From Thermoplasmata archaeon (lineage in GTDB: Archaea; Thermoplasmatota; Thermoplasmata; Methanomassiliicoccales; Methanomethylophilaceae), in NCBI GenBank assembly GCA_015063245.1, contig SUSV01000007.1, positions 1 through 64,000 of the forward strand: a DNA stretch of 64,000 nucleotides, written 5' to 3'. The notes under the pieces are model-generated. The model did not search any database and had not been told where the DNA came from. It worked only from the letters and a program-made list of their open reading frames with translations. Position 1 is the stretch's first letter, and the number at the start of each line of letters is the position of its first letter. The translations under genes were made by a program, and so were the position numbers. Positions 8,736-18,206 of the stretch are shown here, in pieces.

Positions 8736-9590
8736 ATGGCTACCATGGAGATCGAGATCATCGAGATGGCTGACACGAAGGCAAAGTTCTTGCTCAAGAA
8801 CACCTCGCCGGCCATGGCCAACGCACTCAGGAGGACGCTTCTGTCCGACATCCCCAAGATGGCGATCGACAAGGTCGAGTTCCTTACAGGAAAGATCGAG
8901 GGAGATGACGGAAAGGAGTATGAGAGCATTACGCCCCTGTTCGAGGAGATCATCGCTCACAGACTCGGAATGCTTCCGGTCCCGACCGACCTGGACCTCT
9001 TCGTGCCCCAGGACGAGTGTTCCTGCGGCGGAGAGGGATGTCCTAGCTGTACTATCATGTACAGCATCAGGAAGACAGGTCCGGCCACAGTCTATTCGTC
9101 CGACCTGCAGCCTCTCGGCGGACCCAACAGCGACAAGCTGAGGATCGTCGACGAGTTCATTCCCATCGTGGAGCTCACTCCCGAGCAGGGTATCTACGTG
9201 TATGCTACCGCCATCATGGGAACTGCAAGGAAGCATGTGAAGTGGCAGGTCTGCAACGGTGTCGGATACAGCTACATGCCCGTCATCGAGATCGACCCCA
9301 AGCACGCCTCCGACGAGGAAGTGCTCGCATGCGCGGATATCTGTCCCGAAGGCCTCGAGGTCAAGGGCGGAAAGCTGGTCGTGAAGAGTGCGCTCCAGTG
9401 CGGATTGTGCAAGGGATGTATCGAGAAGATCAGCGACATCGACGGTATCAACGTCACCTGGGATGACAGCAACTTCATCTTCAAGTACGAGACCGACGGT
9501 TCCATGACCGCACAGAAGGCCCTTGACGTCGCACTCGATGTCCTCGCCAAAGAGGCGAAGACATTCGCGGACGAGATCGAGGCTCTCTGA
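8736..9590 (+). CDS. rpoD: DNA-directed RNA polymerase subunit D, with Fe-S cluster Cys motifs
   Basis: ALRRTLLSDIPKMAIDKVEF, EIIAHRLGMLPVPTDL; ferredoxin-like CADICP...CGLCKGC. Confidence 0.94.
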   Translation: MATMEIEIIEMADTKAKFLLKNTSPAMANALRRTLLSDIPKMAIDKVEFLTGKIEGDDGKEYESITPLFEEIIAHRLGMLPVPTDLDLFVPQDECSCGGEGCPSCTIMYSIRKTGPATVYSSDLQPLGGPNSDKLRIVDEFIPIVELTPEQGIYVYATAIMGTARKHVKWQVCNGVGYSYMPVIEIDPKHASDEEVLACADICPEGLEVKGGKLVVKSALQCGLCKGCIEKISDIDGINVTWDDSNFIFKYETDGSMTAQKALDVALDVLAKEAKTFADEIEAL

Positions 9591-9603
9591 AAGAAACATT
9601 TCA

Positions 9604-9621
9604 CCCCTCCTTCGGGAGGGG
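9604..9621. terminator. Hairpin between convergent rpoD and polC
   Basis: CCCCTCC-TTCG-GGAGGGG. Confidence 0.55.
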
Positions 9622-9659
9622 ATCATATTTCTATAATCTTTAATAATAAAATAAAGGGC

Positions 9660-12600
9660 TCAGAAGAAGTCGGACAGCTTGCACTTCTTGACCTTGTCGT
9701 TGTTGAACACGGAGTTCATGTTCATCTCGATGATCTCGATCCTTTCCCTGGTGTAGGAATCGAGCCCGTATTTCTCCCCGATGTTCTTGGATATCTCAAG
9801 GTACTTCTTGACCGACGCCTCATGGACGGTGAGGTTCAGAGGGTTGTTGCACTTGTAGCATAAGCCGCTGATGGTCATCCTGCGGTACTTCTCTCCGCAT
9901 TTGGTGCATCTGACGCTCTGTGTGGAGAAGCTTCTGAGGTTTCCGAGCATGTCCGGCATGAAATGCTTGTTCAGGACACGTACGGCCACGTCCTTCTCAT
10001 CCACTGCACGGAGCTTCTTCCCGAGCATGAGCTGGGCGTTCATCTTATCCATCATGGATTCCAAGGTCGTGTATGCCGAATACTTCGGACCGTTGGAGAT
10101 GTCATTGGTGTCATGGGTGAATCCCATACCCTCATACTGCTTCTCGGTACCGATACGGGATGCGATGAGGTCCATCTTCTTTTCGATCTCCTTCGGCTCC
10201 TTCATGGCCATCGCAGCCTCATAGAGCTCGATGGGATACTCCCTGAGGCAGTCCACGTTATGGGCCTCCTTATCGATCTCGTTGGGGTCCAGTCTTGTCG
10301 TAAGGACCAGAGGCGCATCCATGAGTCCTCCCCTCCTGTCGGGAAGGAAGCTCCTCGAGAAGTTCAGAAGGGCATCAAGGCCGAGCATCAGACAATCCTC
10401 GTCCCCGTCGCAGTTCCTCCTCTTGGCCGCATGGAAGAACGGGTGTCCGTAGCATCCGCGGACATCCGCATATCCGATGACACGGCATAAGATGCATCCG
10501 GATGTATGGGGTGCAAGACCGAATACGATGTTCCCGATGAGGTCGGTCCTGTTCTTGACATTGTAGTAGCGGGGGAGATGATAGAGCATCTCGAGCTCGT
10601 CATCCAGATACTTTGCGACCTTTACCAGGTAATCGCCGCAATCCTTGGCGGGAACGACGTCCTGGACCTTCAGCTCGCAGATCTGCTCGGGATCGACCAA
10701 GGGATCGCCGTTCCAGTCTGTAAGGTATCCGAGCTCATGCGCCTTCGCTATCGATAGGCCGATCTCCCTGGGTTTGAAATGGGTCAGCGGGATATCGGTC
10801 ATATCGAAACGGACTGTACCGTCCTTGAAGACGGAGATCCCGTTCATGCTCCTCAGGATACCCTTCTCCAGCGTCTCCACGGTCTTGGTCTTGGAGATGA
10901 GCGTATCGACACATTTGATGTCCGGGGGGCTGGTGATGCCCAGATATTTGCATGCCGCCTCCAGTTCCCCGCTGAGGTCTATGTCGAAATCGGCCGGTCC
11001 CGGGTCGCCGAACTGATTCTGCCTGGGGGTGTATATCGTGTGTTTTCCGCACAGTCTGCACCAGTTGCGGAACGTGTATGACTTGCACTCGGGACACTGT
11101 CTCCAAGCGACCGTCTCCTTGATCTTGGGTGTCTCGCCGGCATATCTGGTGAGCCCCTTCTTCAGGATGCTGATGGCGGCGTTGATCTCCTTTCCGGCCT
11201 CCGCATCCTTCCCTACCGGGAAGACGCAGTGGAGCTTGGGTGTGAGCTCACGCTCCTTCGCTTTCTCCGGGCGCCCCATCCTCGTACCGACACGGGTCAT
11301 CGCCCTTGCGCGGACCTCGTATCCGGCAGCCTTGGATATCGCTTCCAGGGTGTTATATCCCTCGAGCTCCGGGCCTGCCTCCAGCTTCCCTCCGTCGTGT
11401 CTTATGCCCATGCAGTCCAGCATGGGTTCGGAGTACCTCTCGTCGATGACGACCCTCTTGTTCACGACCCTGTGAGGCACACAGAGGTTCTGGAGGACCC
11501 TCTTGGATTCGGGTTCGACATCCACGATCAGGTTCCTTCCGTCGAACTCGCCTGCAGCGAGGATCTGCTTCCTGAGCAGCTTTATGTCGTCCAACGGTAC
11601 GTCGGACCAGAATATGTTGAACTTGGGATGGAGCGGAACACCCATCTGAGCGCACATCTCCTTGGCACGCTGGTATGTGGGGTCCAGCCAGTCTGCAGGC
11701 AGATCGCCTTTCTTCTTGATCTCCAGCTTATGCCATTCGATCGGATATCCGCAGGGGACCAGCGTGTGGTTGTTCTCGCAGAACTCTCCGAACGGGACGA
11801 GGATCTCCCCGTTATCGAGGATCTCCGCGATGTTATCCCTGATGGCAAGGACATCCTCCTTGGTCTGGCAGTAGACGACATCCCCGTTCCTGAGAAGGAC
11901 AGTCGGACCTTCGAGGATATCGCAGGGCGTCACGACGCATGCCTTTCCAGGCCTCTCGATCTTCAGCTGTGTGCCTATCGCCATGAAATCGTCCATGACA
12001 TACATGCTGGCGGTGCTGTATGCGAGGGATGCGAGCCCCGATGTCCTCGCCCTTCCGTATCTGAGTCTGAATCCTCCGACCCTGCATGGGTGTCCGAAGA
12101 TCGGACGTCCGGCCACGATGTCCCTGAGATACTTGTCGAGGGGCTGCACCTTCTTCTCGACAGGCTTGTCATCCGCTTTCTTCTCGGGCTCTTTGGCCTT
12201 GTGCGCATCGAGGTATTGGCCGATGAACTCCCATCCGGGAATCTGCAGCTTGTCAACGTGCTTCTTGAGCTTAGCAGCCTTCTGGCACATACCTTCGGCT
12301 ATGACCAGGACCGCTCCTCCCCTGACACGGTTGGTGTCGATCCTGGGGAGGTCCCTGAATCCCGAGATCTCGATCTGCTCGGTACCCTCTCCGTCGACGC
12401 ATATGGGGCAGTTCCTGACGATGAGGTCGATCTCCTGGGAGGTCGGCGAGTACTGGAGATGCTGACATTGCTTGTACAGCGGGATCTCCTCATCGAACCT
12501 CGCGATCTCGGCATCGGTCGCGATGTATCTTCCTATTCCCAATTCCGTCCTCACGACGTCCGCTATCAGAACGCTCATGGCCTGAGCGGTTCCTCCTGCG

Positions 12601-13055
12601 GCACGGATGGGGCCTGCGAACAGCAGGTCAACATAGGACGAACCGTCATCGTTCTTCCTGATCCTGGTCTCCGCGATACCTTCGAGAGGTGCGACCAGGA
12701 TACCCTCCGTCAGAACGGCAAGACCGACCCTTGTGGCCCTATCGAGAGCCTGCTCCAGGCTGTCCGCGGGCCATTTGGCGACCTCCTTCGCTGTGAGAAG
12801 GCAGGCGACCTCACGGTTTCCCGCCTCGAGAGTCTTCTGCCTGATGACCTCGGCCACACCTTTGACATTGTAATCCTTCAGAAGCTCCTCGCAGCGTGAT
12901 GCAAGATCCTCCGCCTGAGGGACATCCACATAATCCTCCGGATCGAAACCCATGGACCTGGCCTTCGCAGCCAGCTCATAGATCTCATCCTTCTTCGCGT
13001 TAAGCTCTGAGAAGTATTTCGCCATCTCCGGGCTGTACACCGGTCCGGCCATCAT
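9660..13055 (-). CDS. polC: DNA polymerase II (PolD) large subunit DP2; no intein apparent
   Basis: Likely start MMAGPVYSPEMAKYFSELNAKKDEIYELA at 13055. AGPIRAAGGTAQAMSVLIADVVR, FRLRYGRARTSGLASLAYSTASMYVMDDFMAIGTQLKIERPGK, DGDEDCLMLGLDALLNFSRSFLPDRRGGLMDAPLVL. Confidence 0.95.
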   Translation of the reverse strand: MMAGPVYSPEMAKYFSELNAKKDEIYELAAKARSMGFDPEDYVDVPQAEDLASRCEELLKDYNVKGVAEVIRQKTLEAGNREVACLLTAKEVAKWPADSLEQALDRATRVGLAVLTEGILVAPLEGIAETRIRKNDDGSSYVDLLFAGPIRAAGGTAQAMSVLIADVVRTELGIGRYIATDAEIARFDEEIPLYKQCQHLQYSPTSQEIDLIVRNCPICVDGEGTEQIEISGFRDLPRIDTNRVRGGAVLVIAEGMCQKAAKLKKHVDKLQIPGWEFIGQYLDAHKAKEPEKKADDKPVEKKVQPLDKYLRDIVAGRPIFGHPCRVGGFRLRYGRARTSGLASLAYSTASMYVMDDFMAIGTQLKIERPGKACVVTPCDILEGPTVLLRNGDVVYCQTKEDVLAIRDNIAEILDNGEILVPFGEFCENNHTLVPCGYPIEWHKLEIKKKGDLPADWLDPTYQRAKEMCAQMGVPLHPKFNIFWSDVPLDDIKLLRKQILAAGEFDGRNLIVDVEPESKRVLQNLCVPHRVVNKRVVIDERYSEPMLDCMGIRHDGGKLEAGPELEGYNTLEAISKAAGYEVRARAMTRVGTRMGRPEKAKERELTPKLHCVFPVGKDAEAGKEINAAISILKKGLTRYAGETPKIKETVAWRQCPECKSYTFRNWCRLCGKHTIYTPRQNQFGDPGPADFDIDLSGELEAACKYLGITSPPDIKCVDTLISKTKTVETLEKGILRSMNGISVFKDGTVRFDMTDIPLTHFKPREIGLSIAKAHELGYLTDWNGDPLVDPEQICELKVQDVVPAKDCGDYLVKVAKYLDDELEMLYHLPRYYNVKNRTDLIGNIVFGLAPHTSGCILCRVIGYADVRGCYGHPFFHAAKRRNCDGDEDCLMLGLDALLNFSRSFLPDRRGGLMDAPLVLTTRLDPNEIDKEAHNVDCLREYPIELYEAAMAMKEPKEIEKKMDLIASRIGTEKQYEGMGFTHDTNDISNGPKYSAYTTLESMMDKMNAQLMLGKKLRAVDEKDVAVRVLNKHFMPDMLGNLRSFSTQSVRCTKCGEKYRRMTISGLCYKCNNPLNLTVHEASVKKYLEISKNIGEKYGLDSYTRERIEIIEMNMNSVFNNDKVKKCKLSDFF

Positions 13056-14050
13056 TCCACTTCCGCTTCGACCGCTTTCCTGCGGCTGATCTCCCTCATT
13101 TCCTTGATGACGGTCTCGGTGAGGACATCCATGTTCTCCCCGCTCTGAGCGGAGAAGAAGAGCCTGCCGTTGCCTGTCTTGAGTATGTCGGATTTGCTCT
13201 CGGCGACGATGATCGTGACGTTCTCGAAATTGTCCTGGATGTTCTTCAGGAGCTTCTCCTGCACATCCAGCTTGAACCCGCATGTCTCCGACGGGTCGAT
13301 GACGAAGAGCATGACATCCGTCAGGTACCTAAGCGCGAGCACGGCCTGCTTCTCAATATCGTTCCTCTTGTCGAACTCCCTGTCCAGGAGTCCGGGCGTG
13401 TCGACTATCTGATATTTGCGCCAATCATCCTGGACGTGGCCCACGATGATTCCCTTCGTCGTGAACGGGTAGGGGGCGATCTCGGGTTCCGCCGTGGACA
13501 TGACCGTCACCAGGTTGCTCTTTCCCACATTGGGGAATCCTGCGACGACGATGGTTGGCACGGCGGGATCGATCGCCGGCAGCTTCCTGAACTTGTTCTT
13601 GGCATCCTGGAGGAACAGGAGGTCGTCCGATATCCTGTCGACGTAGGAGTTCAGCCTGCCGTAGAATCCTCTTCTGGTGGCCTCGATTATCTCTGGGTCC
13701 TTCGTGCGCCTGATCTCTCTCAAGGTATCGTTCTTGAGCTTCTCGGATTTGGTGGCGCACCAGTTGACGGCTCCGAGGGCCTTCTTGTATCTGTCGACCC
13801 CGATGACGATGTCGACCAGCTCGGGGAAGAAGTCCTGCTCCTTCTCCATCCTCGGGAACCTGTCCACATAGCCGGTGAGCGCGGTGACCACGATGTCGCC
13901 CGCGGCGGTGACCTTCGCCAAAGCCGTCTTCTTGCGGGTGTCCAGCGTATTGGTGCCGTTCTTGTAGATCTTGGATGCCCTGTGGAATGCCTTCTCCATG
14001 AGCTCTTCGGATGTCAGGACAGTGGGTATCTTGAAGTCTATTCCGGCCAT
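13052..14050 (-). CDS. NOG1-family GTPase
   Basis: GFPNVGKSNLVT, DTPGLLDRE, DPSETCG motifs; start at 14050 (MAGIDFKIPTVL). Confidence 0.88.
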   Translation of the reverse strand: MAGIDFKIPTVLTSEELMEKAFHRASKIYKNGTNTLDTRKKTALAKVTAAGDIVVTALTGYVDRFPRMEKEQDFFPELVDIVIGVDRYKKALGAVNWCATKSEKLKNDTLREIRRTKDPEIIEATRRGFYGRLNSYVDRISDDLLFLQDAKNKFRKLPAIDPAVPTIVVAGFPNVGKSNLVTVMSTAEPEIAPYPFTTKGIIVGHVQDDWRKYQIVDTPGLLDREFDKRNDIEKQAVLALRYLTDVMLFVIDPSETCGFKLDVQEKLLKNIQDNFENVTIIVAESKSDILKTGNGRLFFSAQSGENMDVLTETVIKEMREISRRKAVEAEVE

Positions 14051-14122
14051 GGATACAGGGAACCTCTCCGTATTAATAAAGGATATCACGCGATTATATG
14101 GCGCAGGCGCGCGCATGTGCAT

Positions 14123-17100
14123 TCATGTCCATTCGATGTTCATGCGTATGAGCCAGAAGTCATGTTCCATGCCTGATTTGGGAGACATCCTCGCAGGGAT
14201 TATGAGCGTCGGGCAGTCGATGACCCTGATGCCGCATTCGATCCCCGGCTTCCCCGTATCCTTTCCGTAGATCTCGGTCAGGGCGGACATGTTCACACGG
14301 AACGTCACCCCGAAATCGACCTTGGGAAGCTCCTCCTCGATGGATCTCGCCAGGATCGCGGGATACTGCAACCTGGAATCTATCGTAACCTCCAGGTCGA
14401 TGTTGTCTGTGAACATCGATACGGGGTTGATCCTGTACGGGTTCTTGATGGACAGCGCCATCTCCTCGACCTGCCCTGCGATGTACTTCAGGACATCCTC
14501 CACCAGGTCGGAACCGCATCTCAGGGCCAGCCTTATGCCCACCGCGGCCGATGATGAAGCGTCCTTGACATCCACTTTCAGGAATATGGAGGCCTCCACC
14601 AGGCATCCGGCTATCTTCTTGATCACCCGGTTCACCGCGGATTTGATGATCTCCTCCATCACCATACGGAGGGATTCAGTGTCCGTGACCGCATCCACCT
14701 TCTCGAAGGCATCCTTCACAGACTCCACCATAATCTCCTTCGCCACCTCCGCGGCCAGTATCTTTGAAGACAGGTACGAGCCGTTGGATCTGCCCTGCGT
14801 GCCTTCCTTGAACTCCCATTGGCTGGAGCCGTCATAGGACCTCTGCCATGTCTTGCTGTCGTCGGAGTTGTCCTTGTGCGTGCCTGTCTTGTCAACCACC
14901 ACACCCTCGGTGTCCTTCAGGGTGAGCCCTTCCCCGTTCTTGGTGAGCTTCCCGGAGTTGTTGACCATCGAGAATGTGGGGGTGATGACCAGATACTCCC
15001 CCGGTGCGATGCTCCCCGACAGGACCATCTTCTTCTTCGCACGGTCCGATGAGGCCACAAGGGTGTATCCGGTCAGGTCTATGCTCTCGCCCGAGTTGTT
15101 CAGCAGCTCCACCCATTCCGTGCCCGTATCGCTGCCCGGGGGGTTGGTCTCGTACTCGTTGATCACCAGCCCGGTCGCCATCGGCGCCGTGTATTTGATG
15201 CTGATCCCGGCATCGAAACCGACATTCACTCCCAAGGTGGGCAGCGGGATGTTGCTGATCATCTCTCCGATGCCCGGTATCCTGCTCAGCGTGAGCCCTA
15301 TCTCGTTGTAGTCCTCGAGATCGGGGATGACAGCGGATATCTCGACCTTGTCGATCTCCGCGGAGATGGTCACGAGATGCTTGCTCCCTTTCATCATGGG
15401 ATCCAGACCCAGCTTGACCTTCCAATCATCGGATTGCAATGTCGCTTTGCCTGTAAGGAAGATGTTGTTCCCGTTGATCTCCCCTCTGCATTTCACATAC
15501 AGCGTCCCTTCCACCATCAGGCCCGCCAGAGGGCCCTTCACCGTTAATGCGAGTATGTTCTTGGTCGTGGAGTACAGTGATACGAGGTCCAGCTTCAGTT
15601 CGACGGTGTACCCCATGTATTCGAATCCTACCCTCTGCTCAACGAGGTTGAGCCTGAAGAACAGGTCGATCATTGTCTTGGCGAACATCTCCTCCAGGTT
15701 CCTCTCGACCCATCCGCGGACCTTCTCCAGAGGATTGAACATCCTCTCCACGATCCTGTTGACCGCCTCGGTGACGTAATGCGAGAGCTCCATCACGCAT
15801 CTTCCGAGGATGTCGGTGACATCCATGATTATGCCTATCATCTCGCGGATGGGCTCCATCAGGGGCGAGAAGAAGTTCAGGAGTATCCCCCATATGTCGT
15901 CGCCGATCGTATTGCTGGCACTGTATTTCACGCCCATCAATGCCCAAGCGCTGGCCACGCTGATCTCGAGATGGATGCTGTTGGACAGGGTGCCTTTGAA
16001 TTCCGATGTGGAGGGTTTCCCCATGGCAGAGGACAGGGAACCGTTCCCCTCGACACGGTAGTCGATGATGTCGCTCATGTCCACAGAGAATGTGGTGGTG
16101 TATGCCGCGGTGCTGTCATTGAAGAGGGATGTGAGATGGCTGCATCTGCTCTTCACCAGCTCCGGCTGCATCACCACAGGGTCGTTGCTGTATGAGAAGC
16201 TCAGATGCTCCCTTGTCATGTTCCCAGCCTCGTCGGCGAGGAGGAAGAAGTCCGTGTCCGGCATCGGGAACGTTCCGGAATAGGGGCCGAGGGCCATGCT
16301 TGCCGTGATCTCCGTTATGAAATCCCTGGTACGGTCCTCGACCATGTTCATCATGGGGGTGTTTCTTAGCCCGAAGGACACGATCCCGGACATGGTGTCC
16401 AGAAAGGCGTTCTTCTTGCCCTCCACGCTCCTGAGGACATCGTAGACGGAGATGTCGGTGTAGAAGGCGGACCTGTATCTATGCAGCGCGGCATCAATCT
16501 CGGGGGATGCCAGGAGCTCATCGATATCATCGCGGCCTCCTGCCTGGAGCTTTATGGCATCCTCGATCCTCTTGCGAAGCACATCGGAGCCGTTAAGGGA
16601 TTCTGCATGGTGCATGACGCAGTCAGCTATGGCGGAGTAGAACGGATCGAAGACCTTCTGTTCGTTGATCACGTCGGCAAGCGACCTCTCGTAATCTTTG
16701 CCGAACTCGACGGACATCCTGTCGAGCGCCGATGTCAGCGAATCGAGGAAGGAGACGTCGTCGTACGGATCAAGCTCGACCATCATCATGCCCGACATGT
16801 TCTCGAACGTCCTCTCGGCGGCAGAGTTCAGGATATATCTGATGTCGTCCTTGATGTAGTTGTGCCCTGCGGAGTAGTGGGTGTTGAACTTCTTGATCCA
16901 GCTTTGATCCAGAACATCCTTCCTGGGATTATCAACGGTGACGGTGATGTCGCCCACGGCGACCGTGGTGGTGCCCGACCCGGGGTAGCGGTACGTCCTC
17001 GGATCCACTCCGTTGCGTTTCATCACATCCTTGATGTAATCTGCAGCACTGAAGGGGTCGTCCCCGCTGACGAACCTTACCAGGGCATCGATGGCTACCT

Positions 17101-18040
17101 TCAGCGACCTGTATGCCGTCTCGCTCCTTTCGGTGAAGAAGTCGAGGCACAGGTAGTCATACCATTTGATCACCGCATCGTCGATGACGGACATCAGGAT
17201 TTGACCGTAGAATGCCGAGCCGTCTAGGTACAGCCTGTCCCCCTGCATGGCATCCGCAAGGTCCATCGTATCGTGGACTATGCCGTCGTCAGGGTCTCTG
17301 AAACACAGCAACCCGCACATCCCAAGAGCATTCTCGTATGCATTGAGGACATCCTCTCTCGTCAGGATAGAATCGGTACCAAGTTCCCCATACTGGCTCT
17401 TTGCTCCGAATCCGTTCAGGACACGGGTCTGGGCAAGCGTCTGGAGCTCATAGGTCATCATCTGCGACAAGGATATCCCGCGGCCTTCGACCATCCTTTC
17501 GAACATCGAGCTCTGCTCTGCGGCCAGCGGCAGCGCGTAGCTCCCGTCGGTCGATATCATGAGGTCCTTCTCCGCCTTCCCGTAATCTGAAGATGCGGTG
17601 ACGCTGAGGGTCCCCACTCCCCGCAGGTATGAGGGGATCCTCCCTCCGGTTACAGGCCCGTCCGAGACGATGTCCATGGGGTCGGCGACCAGGTTCAGGC
17701 TTCTCGACCTAAGATCGACGAGGGTCTTTCCCGATCTTATCGGGAACCGGTAGTCTATCCAATCATCGGCACGCTGTCTGAAGACCTCCGCCCGTTCGTC
17801 CAAAGTTCCCAGGGAGGGGTCGCGGGACACGTCGAGCACGATGGACCCCAGCTCCTGATTGACGTAGGACTGTACATCGAACAGCGATGCCTCCAGGCTG
17901 TACTTGCCGGACTCCGTATCCCTCACGCCCTTCTCCGACCTCGCATGCTCTGTAACGACAGCTCCCGCAACCGATGCGAGGAGGAGTATCGTCACCGCTA
18001 TCAATGCGAACGGCATGTTCCCGCGTCTGTTCCCGATCAT
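14123..18040 (-). CDS. Large membrane-anchored surface protein with an embedded lamin-tail (LTD)-like domain
   Basis: N-terminal hydrophobic segment MPFALIAVTILLLASVAGAVV; internal GLVINEYETNPPGSDTGTEWVELLNNSGESIDLTGYTL LTD-like motif. Confidence 0.65.
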   Translation of the reverse strand: MIGNRRGNMPFALIAVTILLLASVAGAVVTEHARSEKGVRDTESGKYSLEASLFDVQSYVNQELGSIVLDVSRDPSLGTLDERAEVFRQRADDWIDYRFPIRSGKTLVDLRSRSLNLVADPMDIVSDGPVTGGRIPSYLRGVGTLSVTASSDYGKAEKDLMISTDGSYALPLAAEQSSMFERMVEGRGISLSQMMTYELQTLAQTRVLNGFGAKSQYGELGTDSILTREDVLNAYENALGMCGLLCFRDPDDGIVHDTMDLADAMQGDRLYLDGSAFYGQILMSVIDDAVIKWYDYLCLDFFTERSETAYRSLKVAIDALVRFVSGDDPFSAADYIKDVMKRNGVDPRTYRYPGSGTTTVAVGDITVTVDNPRKDVLDQSWIKKFNTHYSAGHNYIKDDIRYILNSAAERTFENMSGMMMVELDPYDDVSFLDSLTSALDRMSVEFGKDYERSLADVINEQKVFDPFYSAIADCVMHHAESLNGSDVLRKRIEDAIKLQAGGRDDIDELLASPEIDAALHRYRSAFYTDISVYDVLRSVEGKKNAFLDTMSGIVSFGLRNTPMMNMVEDRTRDFITEITASMALGPYSGTFPMPDTDFFLLADEAGNMTREHLSFSYSNDPVVMQPELVKSRCSHLTSLFNDSTAAYTTTFSVDMSDIIDYRVEGNGSLSSAMGKPSTSEFKGTLSNSIHLEISVASAWALMGVKYSASNTIGDDIWGILLNFFSPLMEPIREMIGIIMDVTDILGRCVMELSHYVTEAVNRIVERMFNPLEKVRGWVERNLEEMFAKTMIDLFFRLNLVEQRVGFEYMGYTVELKLDLVSLYSTTKNILALTVKGPLAGLMVEGTLYVKCRGEINGNNIFLTGKATLQSDDWKVKLGLDPMMKGSKHLVTISAEIDKVEISAVIPDLEDYNEIGLTLSRIPGIGEMISNIPLPTLGVNVGFDAGISIKYTAPMATGLVINEYETNPPGSDTGTEWVELLNNSGESIDLTGYTLVASSDRAKKKMVLSGSIAPGEYLVITPTFSMVNNSGKLTKNGEGLTLKDTEGVVVDKTGTHKDNSDDSKTWQRSYDGSSQWEFKEGTQGRSNGSYLSSKILAAEVAKEIMVESVKDAFEKVDAVTDTESLRMVMEEIIKSAVNRVIKKIAGCLVEASIFLKVDVKDASSSAAVGIRLALRCGSDLVEDVLKYIAGQVEEMALSIKNPYRINPVSMFTDNIDLEVTIDSRLQYPAILARSIEEELPKVDFGVTFRVNMSALTEIYGKDTGKPGIECGIRVIDCPTLIIPARMSPKSGMEHDFWLIRMNIEWT

Positions 18041-18206
18041 ACATGCCTTTTTCCTCAGCGGGTATTAAACGCAGACTGTTGCAATTCAATTGACTCCTGC
18101 TCTGGATACCGCTCCCAGCTGTCGGATTACGCGAAATATCTCGTTAACTCGCGCGCGTGTATAGGTTCTTGTTTTATACCATCACGTCATCGTCCAAACG
18201 GGTACT

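Noticed and set aside
8586-9626. 346-aa minus-strand ORF opposite rps11/rpoD
   Set aside because: Antisense shadow of conserved genes.
11229-12899. 556-aa plus-strand ORF opposite polC
   Set aside because: Shadow ORF on the antisense strand of a clear PolD DP2 gene; no recognisable motifs, composition typical of reverse-frame readthrough.
9660-13055. Possible intein in PolC
   Set aside because: Conserved PolD blocks run continuously; no splicing-domain-like insertion seen.
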